Part shown: positions 1 through 7,914 of the stretch, one piece after another
How the letters are laid out: each line of letters opens with the position of its first letter
Position numbering within the stretch: position 1 is the stretch's first letter
NCBI GenBank assembly: GCA_946555465.1
Contig: CAMNST010000015.1
Coordinates: 1-60,739 of the forward strand
From: an uncultured Clostridia bacterium
GTDB taxonomy: Bacteria; Bacillota; Clostridia; Oscillospirales; Acutalibacteraceae
Reading direction: 5' to 3'
Length of the DNA stretch: 60,739 nt
Notes under the pieces: generated by a model
Databases searched by the model: none
What the model was told of the DNA's origin: nothing
What the model saw: only the letters and a program-made list of their open reading frames with translations
Program-made: the position numbers and the translations under genes

Positions 1-1391
1 TTTTTCTCCACTAAATTTACATAACCACGTGTTTTAATATTATCCAAAATAGTTTTAGCTTTTTTAGTATCCTGAGAATCGTCAAAAATAAATGATAATG
101 CATTTAATGTAGAAGCATAAACTGCGATATTGCCATTATCAATCTGTGTTAAATACTTTGAAAACTCCGTTGCATCTTCCTTAAACGTATTATAGGAATT
201 AAAACAATCTGACTGTCCTTCATCACCGGTATTTAAAGTTGATAAATTATACTTGTTATTTAGTGAATATATGTATACAGAATAAGCCGCAAATGAGTTT
301 GCATCAGTATAACGTTCATTAGTCAGCATCTTGATTTTATCAACATTATCTTCAATTGAATTTAAATCTTCAGCAATACTGATATAATCATCATTTCCAT
401 TCATGAGTGATGAATATGTATAACTAATATCCGTTAAATAGCTGTCAATAGTATCAGCCTTTCTGTTATTGAATATAAATGAAAATGTTCCGCATAAAAT
501 TGCAAAAACTAAAGATAATGATATAAATGAAGTGAAAGCAGCGATCTTCTTTTTTAACATCAAACGATAATCATTTGTTAGCTTTTCAACGTTTTCAAGA
601 TCATATCTCAATTCAGCGCAACTTTGATAACGCAAATTAGCATCTTGTTTTAAACATTTTTCAATTATATATTCCAAGCCTTCGGTTTTTTTGGAAACCT
701 TTCCGGTAACAAGCCTTAACCTTTTAAAACCTACATTACGTCTCGGGTCCATTCCTGTAAGTAAATGATGCATAGTAGCACCAATACTATATATGTCCGA
801 TCTACCATCTAACTTCATTCCCGGAATAGATTGTTCAGGCGAAGCATAACCGGGAGTACCAATGCATTTTGTACCTTCTGCATCTTTTTCAACAAGTTCT
901 TTTGCAATACCGAGATCTAATACCTTAATGCTATTTATCGGTTCCGGCTGACAGATAATATTTGCCGGTTTAATATCCCTGTGAACAATAGCTGGTTTTC
1001 TCGTATGCAAATATTCAAGCGCATTGCATAACTGAATGGCCCAATCAATAACATCATCTTCTGACTGTCTGCCCGAAAGTTTTACTGTGCTTTCCAAAGA
1101 TTCACCTTCAACATAGTCCATTACAACATAGATCGTATTCCCTTTTTCAAGAATATCAACTATTCTCGGAAAGGACGGATGATTAAGTTTTTTCATTAAA
1201 TTGGCTTCTGTCATTAAGCTTTGAACAACCAATTGATTTTGTTGATTATTAGCGTTTTTCTTAACCTCTTTAACTGCCCATTGCTTATTTAATCTGGTAT
1301 CCGTAGCGAGATAAACATAGGACATTCCTCCTCTGCCTATCTCTTTAAGGATTTCATATTTTCCTTCTAAAATTGTTCCCGGTTTTGTCAT
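1..1391 (-). CDS. Membrane Ser/Thr protein kinase (PknB/PrkC-like), 3' end outside window
   Basis: This is a eukaryotic-type Ser/Thr kinase read on the minus strand; its C-terminus lies beyond base 1. The start at 1391 has a GGAGAAGG ribosome site. The glycine-rich loop is at residues 19-27 (GRGGMSYVY), the ATP-binding Lys is K41 (AVKEV), the catalytic loop HRDIKPAN is near 131-138, DLG replaces DFG near 155, and an SPE replaces APE. One membrane helix follows at about 281-303, and the remaining ~160 visible residues would be extracytoplasmic with no PASTA-like repeat visible. It begins 11 bases after the PP2C gene, so kinase and phosphatase are co-transcribed with the FHA gene. By family knowledge, PP2C reverses the kinase and FHA reads its phosphothreonines. 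The targets are unknown. Confidence 0.9.
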   Translation of the reverse strand, partial: MTKPGTILEGKYEILKEIGRGGMSYVYLATDTRLNKQWAVKEVKKNANNQQNQLVVQSLMTEANLMKKLNHPSFPRIVDILEKGNTIYVVMDYVEGESLESTVKLSGRQSEDDVIDWAIQLCNALEYLHTRKPAIVHRDIKPANIICQPEPINSIKVLDLGIAKELVEKDAEGTKCIGTPGYASPEQSIPGMKLDGRSDIYSIGATMHHLLTGMDPRRNVGFKRLRLVTGKVSKKTEGLEYIIEKCLKQDANLRYQSCAELRYDLENVEKLTNDYRLMLKKKIAAFTSFISLSLVFAILCGTFSFIFNNRKADTIDSYLTDISYTYSSLMNGNDDYISIAEDLNSIEDNVDKIKMLTNERYTDANSFAAYSVYIYSLNNKYNLSTLNTGDEGQSDCFNSYNTFKEDATEFSKYLTQIDNGNIAVYASTLNALSFIFDDSQDTKKAKTILDNIKTRGYVNLVEK

Positions 1392-1402
1392 AGCCTTCTC
1401 CG

Positions 1403-2170
1403 TTATACTGCTTTAATTAAAATTGATGAAATATTATCTTTTTCTCCTCTTTGCTTATTAAGTTCAGTTAAATCAATCAGCGTAGTTTTCATTATTGTTT
1501 CATCAAGTAATACTGAAGATTTTAAAACACCTAATAATTCTTTCGGTAATACTTCATGTCTGAAACCATCTGAGCATAGTAATAAAACCATGCCTGAGTG
1601 TAAATCCATTTCAAAAAAATCCGGTTTAACTGCAGGCGAAGCACCAATACATTGCAAAAGCGTGCTTTTACGAGGATCATTTTTTGCTTGTTCTACTGTC
1701 AATTTACCTTCTTGTATTTCTTTTTCAACAACAGTATGATCTTTAGTTATTTGTTTAATATCATCTTGAAAATAATAACACCTTGAGTCACCAACATTGC
1801 ATACCATCATATGGTCATTCACACAAAGTACAGCAACAATTGTAGTGCCTAATTGAACATTATGCTTTTCACCATATCCAGCCATTTTTTCATTCAAATA
1901 TATAATATTCTTTTTCCATTCATTGGCTATATCTTTAAAAACTATTCCATCCTGCAATCTTTGCGGTAATACATTTTCAAACCAAGAAGAAAAATACTTG
2001 ATTACCGTTTTGCTTGCAAGTTCACCTTTGGAAAGACCGCCAAGTCCGTCACAAACAATCGCCAACACTACTTCTCCGGCTGTGGATTGTGCTACCTTTA
2101 AACATAAACTATCCTGATTAACTTTTTTCACAGTGCCTATATCGCTGTGAATTGCAGTTAAAAAATGCAT
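1403..2170 (-). CDS. PP2C-family Ser/Thr protein phosphatase
   Basis: A 255-residue metal-dependent phosphatase, the usual length for bacterial PrpC/Stp enzymes. The metal-binding motifs are in order: NQDS near residues 18-21, CDGLGG near 40-45, NVGDSR near 125, CSDGF near 199 and KDNISS near 243. There is no signal peptide or membrane helix, so it acts in the cytoplasm. The ATG at 2170 follows AAAGGTG. It lies between the FHA gene (10-base gap) and the kinase (11-base gap), the standard kinase-antagonist arrangement. By family knowledge it removes phosphate from Ser/Thr residues placed by the partner kinase. The function is secure; the physiological role is inferred. Confidence 0.92.
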   Translation of the reverse strand: MHFLTAIHSDIGTVKKVNQDSLCLKVAQSTAGEVVLAIVCDGLGGLSKGELASKTVIKYFSSWFENVLPQRLQDGIVFKDIANEWKKNIIYLNEKMAGYGEKHNVQLGTTIVAVLCVNDHMMVCNVGDSRCYYFQDDIKQITKDHTVVEKEIQEGKLTVEQAKNDPRKSTLLQCIGASPAVKPDFFEMDLHSGMVLLLCSDGFRHEVLPKELLGVLKSSVLLDETIMKTTLIDLTELNKQRGEKDNISSILIKAV

Positions 2171-2180
2171 ATTAACACCT

Positions 2181-2609
2181 TTACCTTATATTAAATATAA
2201 ATTCTTCATTTGAAAGAACGAATCTACTACCGGAAAACAACCGATATCTTGTATTGGGAATTGCCTGCACTCCCTCAAAATATGAATTATTCGACGAATT
2301 ATTATCCATAATATAAAAGCAACCATCATCTCCAAGCTCTATCACTGCATGGATTCTGCTAATCGTCGAATTATCTTTAATACAAAAATTAGCTGCTTTT
2401 GCACTACCAATTTTAAAAGAACTCCCCGTCATATTAACTGTTTGATTCGTCCGTGTGCAAATTATTTCAACCCTGACATTTCCAGATAAAATTGTTGTGC
2501 CTTCATCATTCGTTGAACTATCCATCAATTGAGTTGCACCACTATCTGATACAACCTCGCTTGATAAAAGTACAGTATCCGGTATATATTGCTCTTTACT
2601 ATTTCTCAA
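2181..2609 (-). CDS. FHA-domain protein
   Basis: The C-terminal half is a forkhead-associated domain, a phosphothreonine-binding module. It shows a GS pair in place of the usual GR, then SRIHAVIE, and finally NNSSNNS in the position of the usual D-x-S-x-N-G loop. The N-terminal ~45 residues are rich in Thr and Ser and could carry the phosphorylated sites. A longer frame opens at 2627 with TTG but has no ribosome site. The TTG at 2609 is preceded by AGGTGG at 7 bases, so I place the start there (142 codons). It is the first gene of the FHA-phosphatase-kinase operon. No membrane segment is visible. The pathway it serves is not identifiable here. Confidence 0.82.
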   Translation of the reverse strand: MRNSKEQYIPDTVLLSSEVVSDSGATQLMDSSTNDEGTTILSGNVRVEIICTRTNQTVNMTGSSFKIGSAKAANFCIKDNSTISRIHAVIELGDDGCFYIMDNNSSNNSYFEGVQAIPNTRYRLFSGSRFVLSNEEFIFNIR

Positions 2610-2643
2610 GATATATCCACCTAACAAAAAAAATTATATATTT

Positions 2644-2662
2644 CGTAGAACTGTGAGTTCTA
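2644..2662 (+). repeat. Left inverted repeat beside the recombinase
   Basis: CGTAGAACTGTGAGTTCTA occurs here and in exact inverted copy at 4032-4050. The core is itself a palindrome of 7-base arms around GTG. It lies in the leader of the FHA operon, so it may also fold in that transcript. It could be an end or attachment site of the recombinase element. Confidence 0.75.
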
Positions 2663-2692
2663 AACGCACACAATTTCTCTCTATTCTGTCGT

Positions 2693-2722
2693 ATTTTATC
2701 ATATATTTGTATAATATGTCAA
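2693..2722 (-). promoter_or_regulatory. Sigma-A-type promoter of the FHA-PP2C-kinase operon
   Basis: On the minus strand TTGACA (2717-2722) is separated by 18 bases from TAAAAT (2693-2698). Transcription would begin near 2687, giving a leader of about 80 bases that contains the palindrome at 2644-2662. Confidence 0.6.
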
Positions 2723-2797
2723 TAAGGCTTAGTCATTTTTTAGTAACAATTCGGTAATAAATTGACAAAATATTGAATACTGACAAGACTACATAGT

Positions 2798-2814
2798 TAT
2801 TTCTGGTCAAAAAT
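2798..2814 (+). repeat. Direct repeat left of recombinase
   Basis: TATTTCTGGTCAAAAAT, identical to 3960-3976. It is followed by a second TGGTC unit (GTGGTC at 2815-2820). Pairs of TGGTC units spaced 12-13 bases apart on both sides of the gene resemble recombinase arm-binding or core sites. Confidence 0.7.
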
Positions 2815-2859
2815 GTGGTCGCCATTTCAACGGATATTACATAAAGGAGTGTGAAATAT

Positions 2860-3951
2860 ATGCCAAGACATGGCGAAAACATTTTTAAAAGAAAGGATGG
2901 CAGATGGGAGGGCAGATATATTTCTTCCTATAATGAAAATGGGAAAGCAATATATAAATCGGTTTACAGTAAGACTTATTCAGAGGTCAGGCGAAAACTG
3001 GAGATTGCTAAAAGCAATAATTCAAATCTTCAAAAGTCGACCACAGTAAATACTTTCGCAGATTTGCTCTATTACTGGCTTGAATTCAATAGTCCTAAAA
3101 ACAAGCAAACCACGCAGGATAAGTATGAATTTCTTATTGGAAAACATATTGTACCTGAATTGGGAAAGGTTAAACTCAATAAAATTTCATCGGCAATAAT
3201 TAATAAATTTATTGACAGTAAAATTAAGAGTTTGTCAAATTCTTACGTCCGAACTATGGCAATTATTATGAAATCTGCCTTAGAACTCGGTATAAAAGAA
3301 CGGTTTATTTTTATGCTGAATTTGGATATTCATTTACCGAAACAAACAAAGCATGAATTACAGGTTTTATCAGGTGCAGAACTAAATTTACTTGAGCAAT
3401 ATATTCTGAATAATCTTGATTTTACAACACTCGGAATATATATTTCTCTTTATGCAGGACTGCGCATCGGAGAGGTTTGTGCTCTGCGATGGAGCGATAT
3501 TGATTTTGAAAATCGTATCATCAAAGTCAGATCAACTGTAATCAGAGTCAAAGGTGCTAATGGTAAAAGTTATGACGAAATCGGATCAGCAAAAACAGAT
3601 GCATCAATCAGAGATATTCCGATATATAATAAACTTTTTATTCCACTTTTGAAAATGAGAAAACTCAGCAATTCACCGTATGTGATTTCAGAGAAAATGA
3701 ATTTTGTTAATAAAAGAACATTTGAATATAGGTATCATAAGATTTTAAAAGATGCAGGAATTAAGGATATTAATTATCACGCATTAAGACATTCATTTGC
3801 AACCAGATGTATTGAATGCGGTGTGGATGTAAAATCACTAAGTGAATTTATGGGACATTCAAATGTGTCGGTTACACTGAATACCTATGTTCATTCTTCT
3901 ATGGAATTAAAGAAAATGCAAATTGAAAAACTTAATAACTTAATTGCCTGA
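2860..3951 (+). CDS. Tyrosine recombinase / phage-type integrase
   Basis: A site-specific recombinase of 363 residues. The N-terminal ~50 residues (KRKDGRWEGRY) resemble the AP2-like arm-binding domain of Tn916/ICE integrases, followed by a SAM-like core-binding domain at about 60-150 and the catalytic domain. The catalytic set is complete: R202, K245, H307-x-x-R310, H333 and nucleophile Y343. The frame opens with GTG at 2851 only 1 base after AAAGGAG; ATG at 2860 gives a spacing of 10 bases, so I use ATG. It is flanked at once by direct repeats and further out by inverted repeats. It looks intact and probably active, but the partner sites and any excisionase are unproved. Confidence 0.93.
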   Translation: MPRHGENIFKRKDGRWEGRYISSYNENGKAIYKSVYSKTYSEVRRKLEIAKSNNSNLQKSTTVNTFADLLYYWLEFNSPKNKQTTQDKYEFLIGKHIVPELGKVKLNKISSAIINKFIDSKIKSLSNSYVRTMAIIMKSALELGIKERFIFMLNLDIHLPKQTKHELQVLSGAELNLLEQYILNNLDFTTLGIYISLYAGLRIGEVCALRWSDIDFENRIIKVRSTVIRVKGANGKSYDEIGSAKTDASIRDIPIYNKLFIPLLKMRKLSNSPYVISEKMNFVNKRTFEYRYHKILKDAGIKDINYHALRHSFATRCIECGVDVKSLSEFMGHSNVSVTLNTYVHSSMELKKMQIEKLNNLIA

Positions 3952-3959
3952 CCATTTTC

Positions 3960-3976
3960 TATTTCTGGTCAAAAAT
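3960..3976 (+). repeat. Direct repeat right of recombinase
   Basis: Exact copy of the 17-bp repeat at 2798-2814, starting 9 bases after the recombinase stop codon. A second CTGGTC follows at 3978-3983. Confidence 0.7.
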
Positions 3977-3991
3977 TCTGGTCAAAAACTA

Positions 3992-4027
3992 ACGGAAGTC
4001 CCATATTTCAAGGACTTCCGTCTTTTT
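3992..4027 (+). terminator. Rho-independent terminator of the recombinase gene
   Basis: ACGGAAGTCC (3992-4001) pairs perfectly with GGACTTCCGT (4012-4021) and is followed by CTTTTTG. Confidence 0.85.
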
Positions 4028-4031
4028 GTTA

Positions 4032-4050
4032 TAGAACTCACAGTTCTACG
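4032..4050 (-). repeat. Right inverted repeat beside the recombinase
   Basis: Exact inverted copy of 2644-2662, with the same internal palindrome (TAGAACT-CAC-AGTTCTA on the plus strand). It starts 5 bases after the terminator T-run. Confidence 0.75.
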
Positions 4051-4146
4051 CAATACTACACAATATATAAGTGTAAGATTTGTTGAATAGTAACTTGAAA
4101 AAGTTGAAAATTCAAGTCATTTTTCAAAAGTGTATATTTTATAAGC

Positions 4147-4186
4147 AAAAATGCAGTACATTCAAAGCGAATGCACTGCATTTTTA
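4147..4186 (-). terminator. Bidirectional terminator downstream of the small HTH gene
   Basis: AAAATGCAGT (4147-4156) pairs with ACTGCATTTT (4174-4183), extended by ACATTC/GAATGC with minor mismatch. T-runs exist on both strands. It follows the HTH gene on the minus strand. Confidence 0.65.
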
Positions 4187-4246
4187 TTTGCCTAACATCT
4201 AATTTAACACTTTTCAATAATTTTATTCTCTCTAAAACTACACTTT

Positions 4247-4501
4247 TCAAAAGTTTCCATTTTCATAACTCCTCATAAACAGCAATAGTTTTCTCCAATA
4301 TTTATAATGCGGAGTGGCTTGTCCGAGTTCCCAAAGCTGGAGGGCATTGATGGAGATACCTGTCAGATTTGAGAGTTCAGCTCTCGTTAAATTATGCCTT
4401 ATTCTGAAATTTTTGATTTTGGTGGGATTATACAAATTAATTGACGGATTTATAGTTACTTTGACGAAGTTTTTGTTGTTTTCAGCCATAGAAGCTGCCA
4501 T
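4247..4501 (-). CDS. Small XRE-type HTH protein overlapping the truncated feoB
   Basis: A frame of up to 84 codons whose C-terminal part is a Cro/C1-type helix-turn-helix (LTRAELSNLTGISINALQLW, about residues 38-57), ending in a basic, aromatic tail. It overlaps the altered 3' end of feoB (4456-5895) by about 46 bases in another frame. It converges on the recombinase gene. ATG codons at 4501 and 4489 are possible, and neither has a clear ribosome site, so translation may be coupled to feoB. Similar small HTH proteins regulate mobile elements, but that role is inferred. It probably arrived with the recombinase. Confidence 0.55.
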   Translation of the reverse strand: MAASMAENNKNFVKVTINPSINLYNPTKIKNFRIRHNLTRAELSNLTGISINALQLWELGQATPHYKYWRKLLLFMRSYENGNF

Positions 4502-5868
4502 AGTATTGGTGGAGGAAATCTGCCGTTACAGGGGGTCAGAGAATTTGTGATGACTGCCACAAGGCGTTCACGCGGTGAGTCAATTATACGGCAGCCTGTT
4601 ACCCCGACAGCATTGCAGCCGTAGCCCATGCACGTTGTGAGTGCCTGCTTACCGCATGCACCGCAGCATTCAAATGCACCGTCAAGATTAAATGCAATTC
4701 TCGGAAGAACGCCGAAATCTTCAAGCAGTGCAAAAATCGGGAAAAATATTGCCATGGGGGGCAGCATAACGGCAACAACCCAGAGCAAAACTCTTAAAAC
4801 ACCGTTTACAAGCAAACTTACTGCAGTCTGAGATACGCCTGCTGAAAGCATGGAATCGGCCAGCCACACTTCAAAATTATCAAAAACACCGCGCAGAAAT
4901 TCAGAAGGATAATTTGAACCTGCTATTGTAATCCACAAAACGATACCCAGAATAATGAGCATAACCGGAATAGACGAATATTTACCGAGAAGTATTTTAT
5001 CAAGCATCTGTTCACGCTTTTCTTTTTTTGAGGGCGCAAAACAGGCTGTTTTTTTAACAAGTTTTTCAGCCTTTTCATAAACGGTGGAGGTCAGCGTTTT
5101 CATATATTTTTCATAATCATAATCATTATCTTCAAAAATTTTTTCTGCCGCTTTCAGACTGCAGCAAAGCGGACAGGTATCAAAAATATCCCCGCCGAAA
5201 TTTTCTTTGAAAGATTTATTAAAACTGTCGTTATTTTCAAGTATTCTCAGTGCAAAAAAACGCCTTTTATCCGTGCAGTCAAGAGTTTGCTTAAGTGAAT
5301 TTTCAAGTATTTTAACTGCGCATTCCACAGGATAATCATATTCCATTACGCCCACTTCATTTTCAAGAACACCAATACATATTAAATGCACCTGTTCAAG
5401 AAGTTCATTGATACCCTTACCGCTTCGTGCAGTTGCTTTAACAACAGGAATTTTAAGCAGTTTTGAAAGTTTTTTTACATCAATATCTATATTCCTTTTT
5501 TTTGCCTCGTCAGACAAATTCATCAGCAAAACAACTCTATTGGTAACCTCAAGTACTTGAAGAACAAGATTAAGATTTCGCAAAAGATTTGTTGCATCGA
5601 CAACGCATACCACACAATCATAATTTTCAAAACAAAGATAATCACGTGCTATTCTTTCCTCTTCGCTTGAAGAAAGCAGACTGTATGTACCGGGTAAATC
5701 AACAAGTTCATAATTGTTAAACTTATAGTAATATTCACCCTTAGCAGCATCAACCGTTTTTCCCGTCCAATTTCCCGTATGCTGGTGAGAACCCGTTATC
5801 TCATTGAAAACAGTGCTTTTTCCAACATTCGGATTGCCCATCAAAACAACTCTTTTTTTCTTTTTCAT
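4456..5868 (-). pseudogene. feoB: FeoB ferrous iron transporter, 3'-truncated
   Basis: The first ~450 residues are normal FeoB: G1 GNPNVGKST at residues 11-19, G3 DLPG, a G4-like NLSD, then the membrane core including the FeoB motif TPCNGRFP. Directly after GRFP, at about 4521, homology stops. A short unrelated tail (ending KTTKTSSK) runs to the stop, so about 200 residues with the second half of the membrane domain are missing. An HTH gene from the neighbouring recombinase region begins at this point. The complete FeoB at 11903-14326 would compensate. Start 5868 is chosen because MKKKKRVVLMGNPN is the usual N-terminus; a frame from 5895 is also open. Ferrous iron transport by this copy is unlikely. 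Confidence 0.85.
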
Positions 5869-5911
5869 ATAAATTATCACAGCCTTTCTGAACACAAATA
5901 GTTAATAAAAA

Positions 5912-6130
5912 TCAAATCGACACGCCTATTTCATCGGCATCTTTTTTGCGCAGTGCAATCGTGCAGCCGCACAAACTGTAAGCAATAGGAGAACCGAATA
6001 TACCTATATTCGTGCAGGTAATTTTCTGACCTGCCATAAATCCCAAATCAAAAAGTCTTCTTTGTATTTCTTTCGTGTTTAAATCCACTATAATTGCCTG
6101 CTGATTTTCTTTCAGTTCGGAAAGTTTCAA
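5912..6130 (-). CDS. feoA: FeoA-domain protein
   Basis: A 72-residue SH3-like FeoA protein (LFDLGFMAGQ, GSPIAYSLCG, IALRKKDADEI). FeoA is a small cytoplasmic partner that supports FeoB-driven ferrous iron uptake. It begins with TTG, 8 bases after GGGAG. It is followed 43 bases later by the truncated feoB, and is divergent from the dehydrogenase gene. No operator like those of the intact Feo operon is obvious upstream. The gene itself looks intact even though its partner is broken. Confidence 0.9.
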   Translation of the reverse strand: MKLSELKENQQAIIVDLNTKEIQRRLFDLGFMAGQKITCTNIGIFGSPIAYSLCGCTIALRKKDADEIGVSI

Positions 6131-6223
6131 ATTAAATCACTCCCTTAATGGTGAATTGCAAAGACATCAGGCTGAGTTTTTTATTTTATTCTATGAATTG
6201 TCTAACATTATTGTGAAATGATA

Positions 6224-6253
6224 TTGATTTTTGAAACACCTTTGTGCTATAAT
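6224..6253 (+). promoter_or_regulatory. Promoter of the aldehyde dehydrogenase gene
   Basis: TTGATT (6224-6229), 18-base spacer, TATAAT (6248-6253) with an upstream TG giving an extended -10 element. The gene starts about 40 bases downstream after AGGAAGGG. Confidence 0.65.
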
Positions 6254-6293
6254 TTTTAAGACAAAATTCTTTTAAATAAGGAAGGGTAAATAT

Positions 6294-7802
6294 ATGTCGG
6301 TTGAAAAGTTACAGTATTTTGTAAACAACGAGTTTAAAGACTCAAAAACAGATGTATGGTATGACCTTCACAACCCGTCAACAGGTGAGGTTACAGGTCA
6401 GGCACCATGCTGCACAAATGATGAAGTTTTGGAGGCTATTGAAGCAGCAAAAGCAGCATTCCCGGGATGGAGCGGCACCCCTGCTATCAAAAGAACACAG
6501 ATTCTTTATAAAATCCGCCAACTCATTGTGGAAAGAATGGACGACCTTACAATGTGCGTTGCCAAAGAAAACGGTAAGGTATGGGCAGAAGCAGAAGGCG
6601 ATGTTCTTAAGGCTAAAGAAGGAACCGAACTTGCTACTCAGGCTCCGTCTCTTATGATGGGTGAAAGCCTTATGGATGCATCAAGAGGTTACGACACTGT
6701 TAAGTACCGTGAACCTATGGGTGTGTTTGCAGGTATTGTTCCTGTAAATTTCCCTGCAATGATTCCTTTCGGCTGGATGGCACCAACCTGTATTGCAACA
6801 GGTAACACAATGGTTCTTAAAGCCGCTTCACTCACTCCAAAAACAGCAATGATGTTTGCTCAGATTTATAAAGATGCCGGCGTTCCTGACGGTGTAATCA
6901 ACATTGTTACATGCTCAAGAAACGAGATTGACACAATTCTCGAACATCCTGATGTAAAGGGTATCACCTTTGTTGGTTCTACCCCTGTCGGCCTAAAAAT
7001 TTATCAGAAAGCCGCTGCAGCAGGCAAAAGATGCCAGGCTCTTTGTCAGGCTAAAAACCATGCACTTATTCTTGAAGACTGCGCTCTTGAAAGAACAGTT
7101 GCAGGTGTAATCAACTCTGCTTACGGCTGTGCCGGTCAGAGATGTATGGCTCTTTCATGCTGTGTTGTTCAGGAATCAATCGCAGATAAATTTGTTGCTG
7201 AACTTAAAAAACAGGCTGAAAAGATTAACTGCGGTCCATCATGGGATAAGACTTCAAAACTTGGTCCTATCACTTATGAAAAGCACTACAAAGAAGTTCT
7301 TGCCGATATCGACAAGGGTGTTGCAGAAGGTGCTACACTTGTTCTTGACGGAAGAAATACCGTTGTTGAAGGCTATGAAAACGGCTACTTTGTAGGTCCT
7401 ACAATCTTTGATAATGTTACAGAAGATATGACAATAGGCCGTGACGAAGTATTCGGTCCTGTTCTCTGCATTAAGAGATGCAAAGATTTTGAAGACGGTC
7501 TTGCAATTATGAACGCCAACCCATATGCAAACGGTTCTGTTATCTACACACAGAGCGGTTACTATGCAAGAGAGTTTGCACGTCATACCGACGGCGGTCA
7601 GGTTGGTATCAACGTTGGTATCCCTGTACCTGTCGGATTTATTCCGTTCAGCGGTCACAAACAGTCTTTCTTCGGTGATCTCCACTGTCTTGGCAAAGAT
7701 GCTTACAGATTCTTTACAGAATCAAAAGCAGTTACCACACACTGGTTCAGCGAAGAGGAAAAGAAGGCTACCGAAGTTTCAACCTGGGACGGCACCATAT
7801 AA
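6294..7802 (+). CDS. mmsA: CoA-acylating methylmalonate-semialdehyde dehydrogenase-like enzyme
   Basis: A 502-residue aldehyde dehydrogenase of the MmsA/IolA branch. The catalytic Cys is in YGCAGQRCMALS. The residues around it fit the CoA-dependent subgroup, and the C-terminal FSGHKQSFFGD motif is typical. The family turns methylmalonate or malonate semialdehyde plus CoA and NAD into propionyl-CoA or acetyl-CoA. It stands alone between its own promoter and a strong terminator, with no valine or inositol catabolic genes beside it, so the actual substrate is uncertain. It is somewhat richer in GC than the flanking DNA, consistent with high expression. Confidence 0.88.
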   Translation: MSVEKLQYFVNNEFKDSKTDVWYDLHNPSTGEVTGQAPCCTNDEVLEAIEAAKAAFPGWSGTPAIKRTQILYKIRQLIVERMDDLTMCVAKENGKVWAEAEGDVLKAKEGTELATQAPSLMMGESLMDASRGYDTVKYREPMGVFAGIVPVNFPAMIPFGWMAPTCIATGNTMVLKAASLTPKTAMMFAQIYKDAGVPDGVINIVTCSRNEIDTILEHPDVKGITFVGSTPVGLKIYQKAAAAGKRCQALCQAKNHALILEDCALERTVAGVINSAYGCAGQRCMALSCCVVQESIADKFVAELKKQAEKINCGPSWDKTSKLGPITYEKHYKEVLADIDKGVAEGATLVLDGRNTVVEGYENGYFVGPTIFDNVTEDMTIGRDEVFGPVLCIKRCKDFEDGLAIMNANPYANGSVIYTQSGYYAREFARHTDGGQVGINVGIPVPVGFIPFSGHKQSFFGDLHCLGKDAYRFFTESKAVTTHWFSEEEKKATEVSTWDGTI

Positions 7803-7816
7803 ACATAAATAACAAA

Positions 7817-7853
7817 TAACCCCTCAGTGAATTTTCACTGAGGGGTTATTTTT
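7817..7853 (+). terminator. Bidirectional terminator
   Basis: A 14-base perfect stem (TAACCCCTCAGTGA, 7817-7830, with its complement at 7835-7848) followed by TTTTT; it serves the dehydrogenase gene and possibly the convergent protease gene. Confidence 0.9.
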
Positions 7854-7914
7854 AACAATACATATATATTTTATAAAATATCAATAAGAAATTTTTTATT
7901 ACTATAATTTAAAC

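Larger units (their letters stand above)
2644..4521. mobile_element. Putative small integrative element or remnant
   Basis: A tyrosine recombinase and a convergent small HTH gene lie between a 19-bp inverted repeat and the point where feoB homology stops (about 4521). A 17-bp direct repeat brackets the recombinase more tightly (2798-2814 and 3960-3976). No other mobility gene is present and the true ends are not proved. If this is a mobile element it carries no obvious cargo. Alternatively it is what remains after a larger element was lost. Confidence 0.35.

Noticed and set aside
4056-4250. 64-codon minus-strand frame after the small HTH gene
   Set aside because: It starts with TTG without a ribosome site and runs through a terminator hairpin; likely non-coding.
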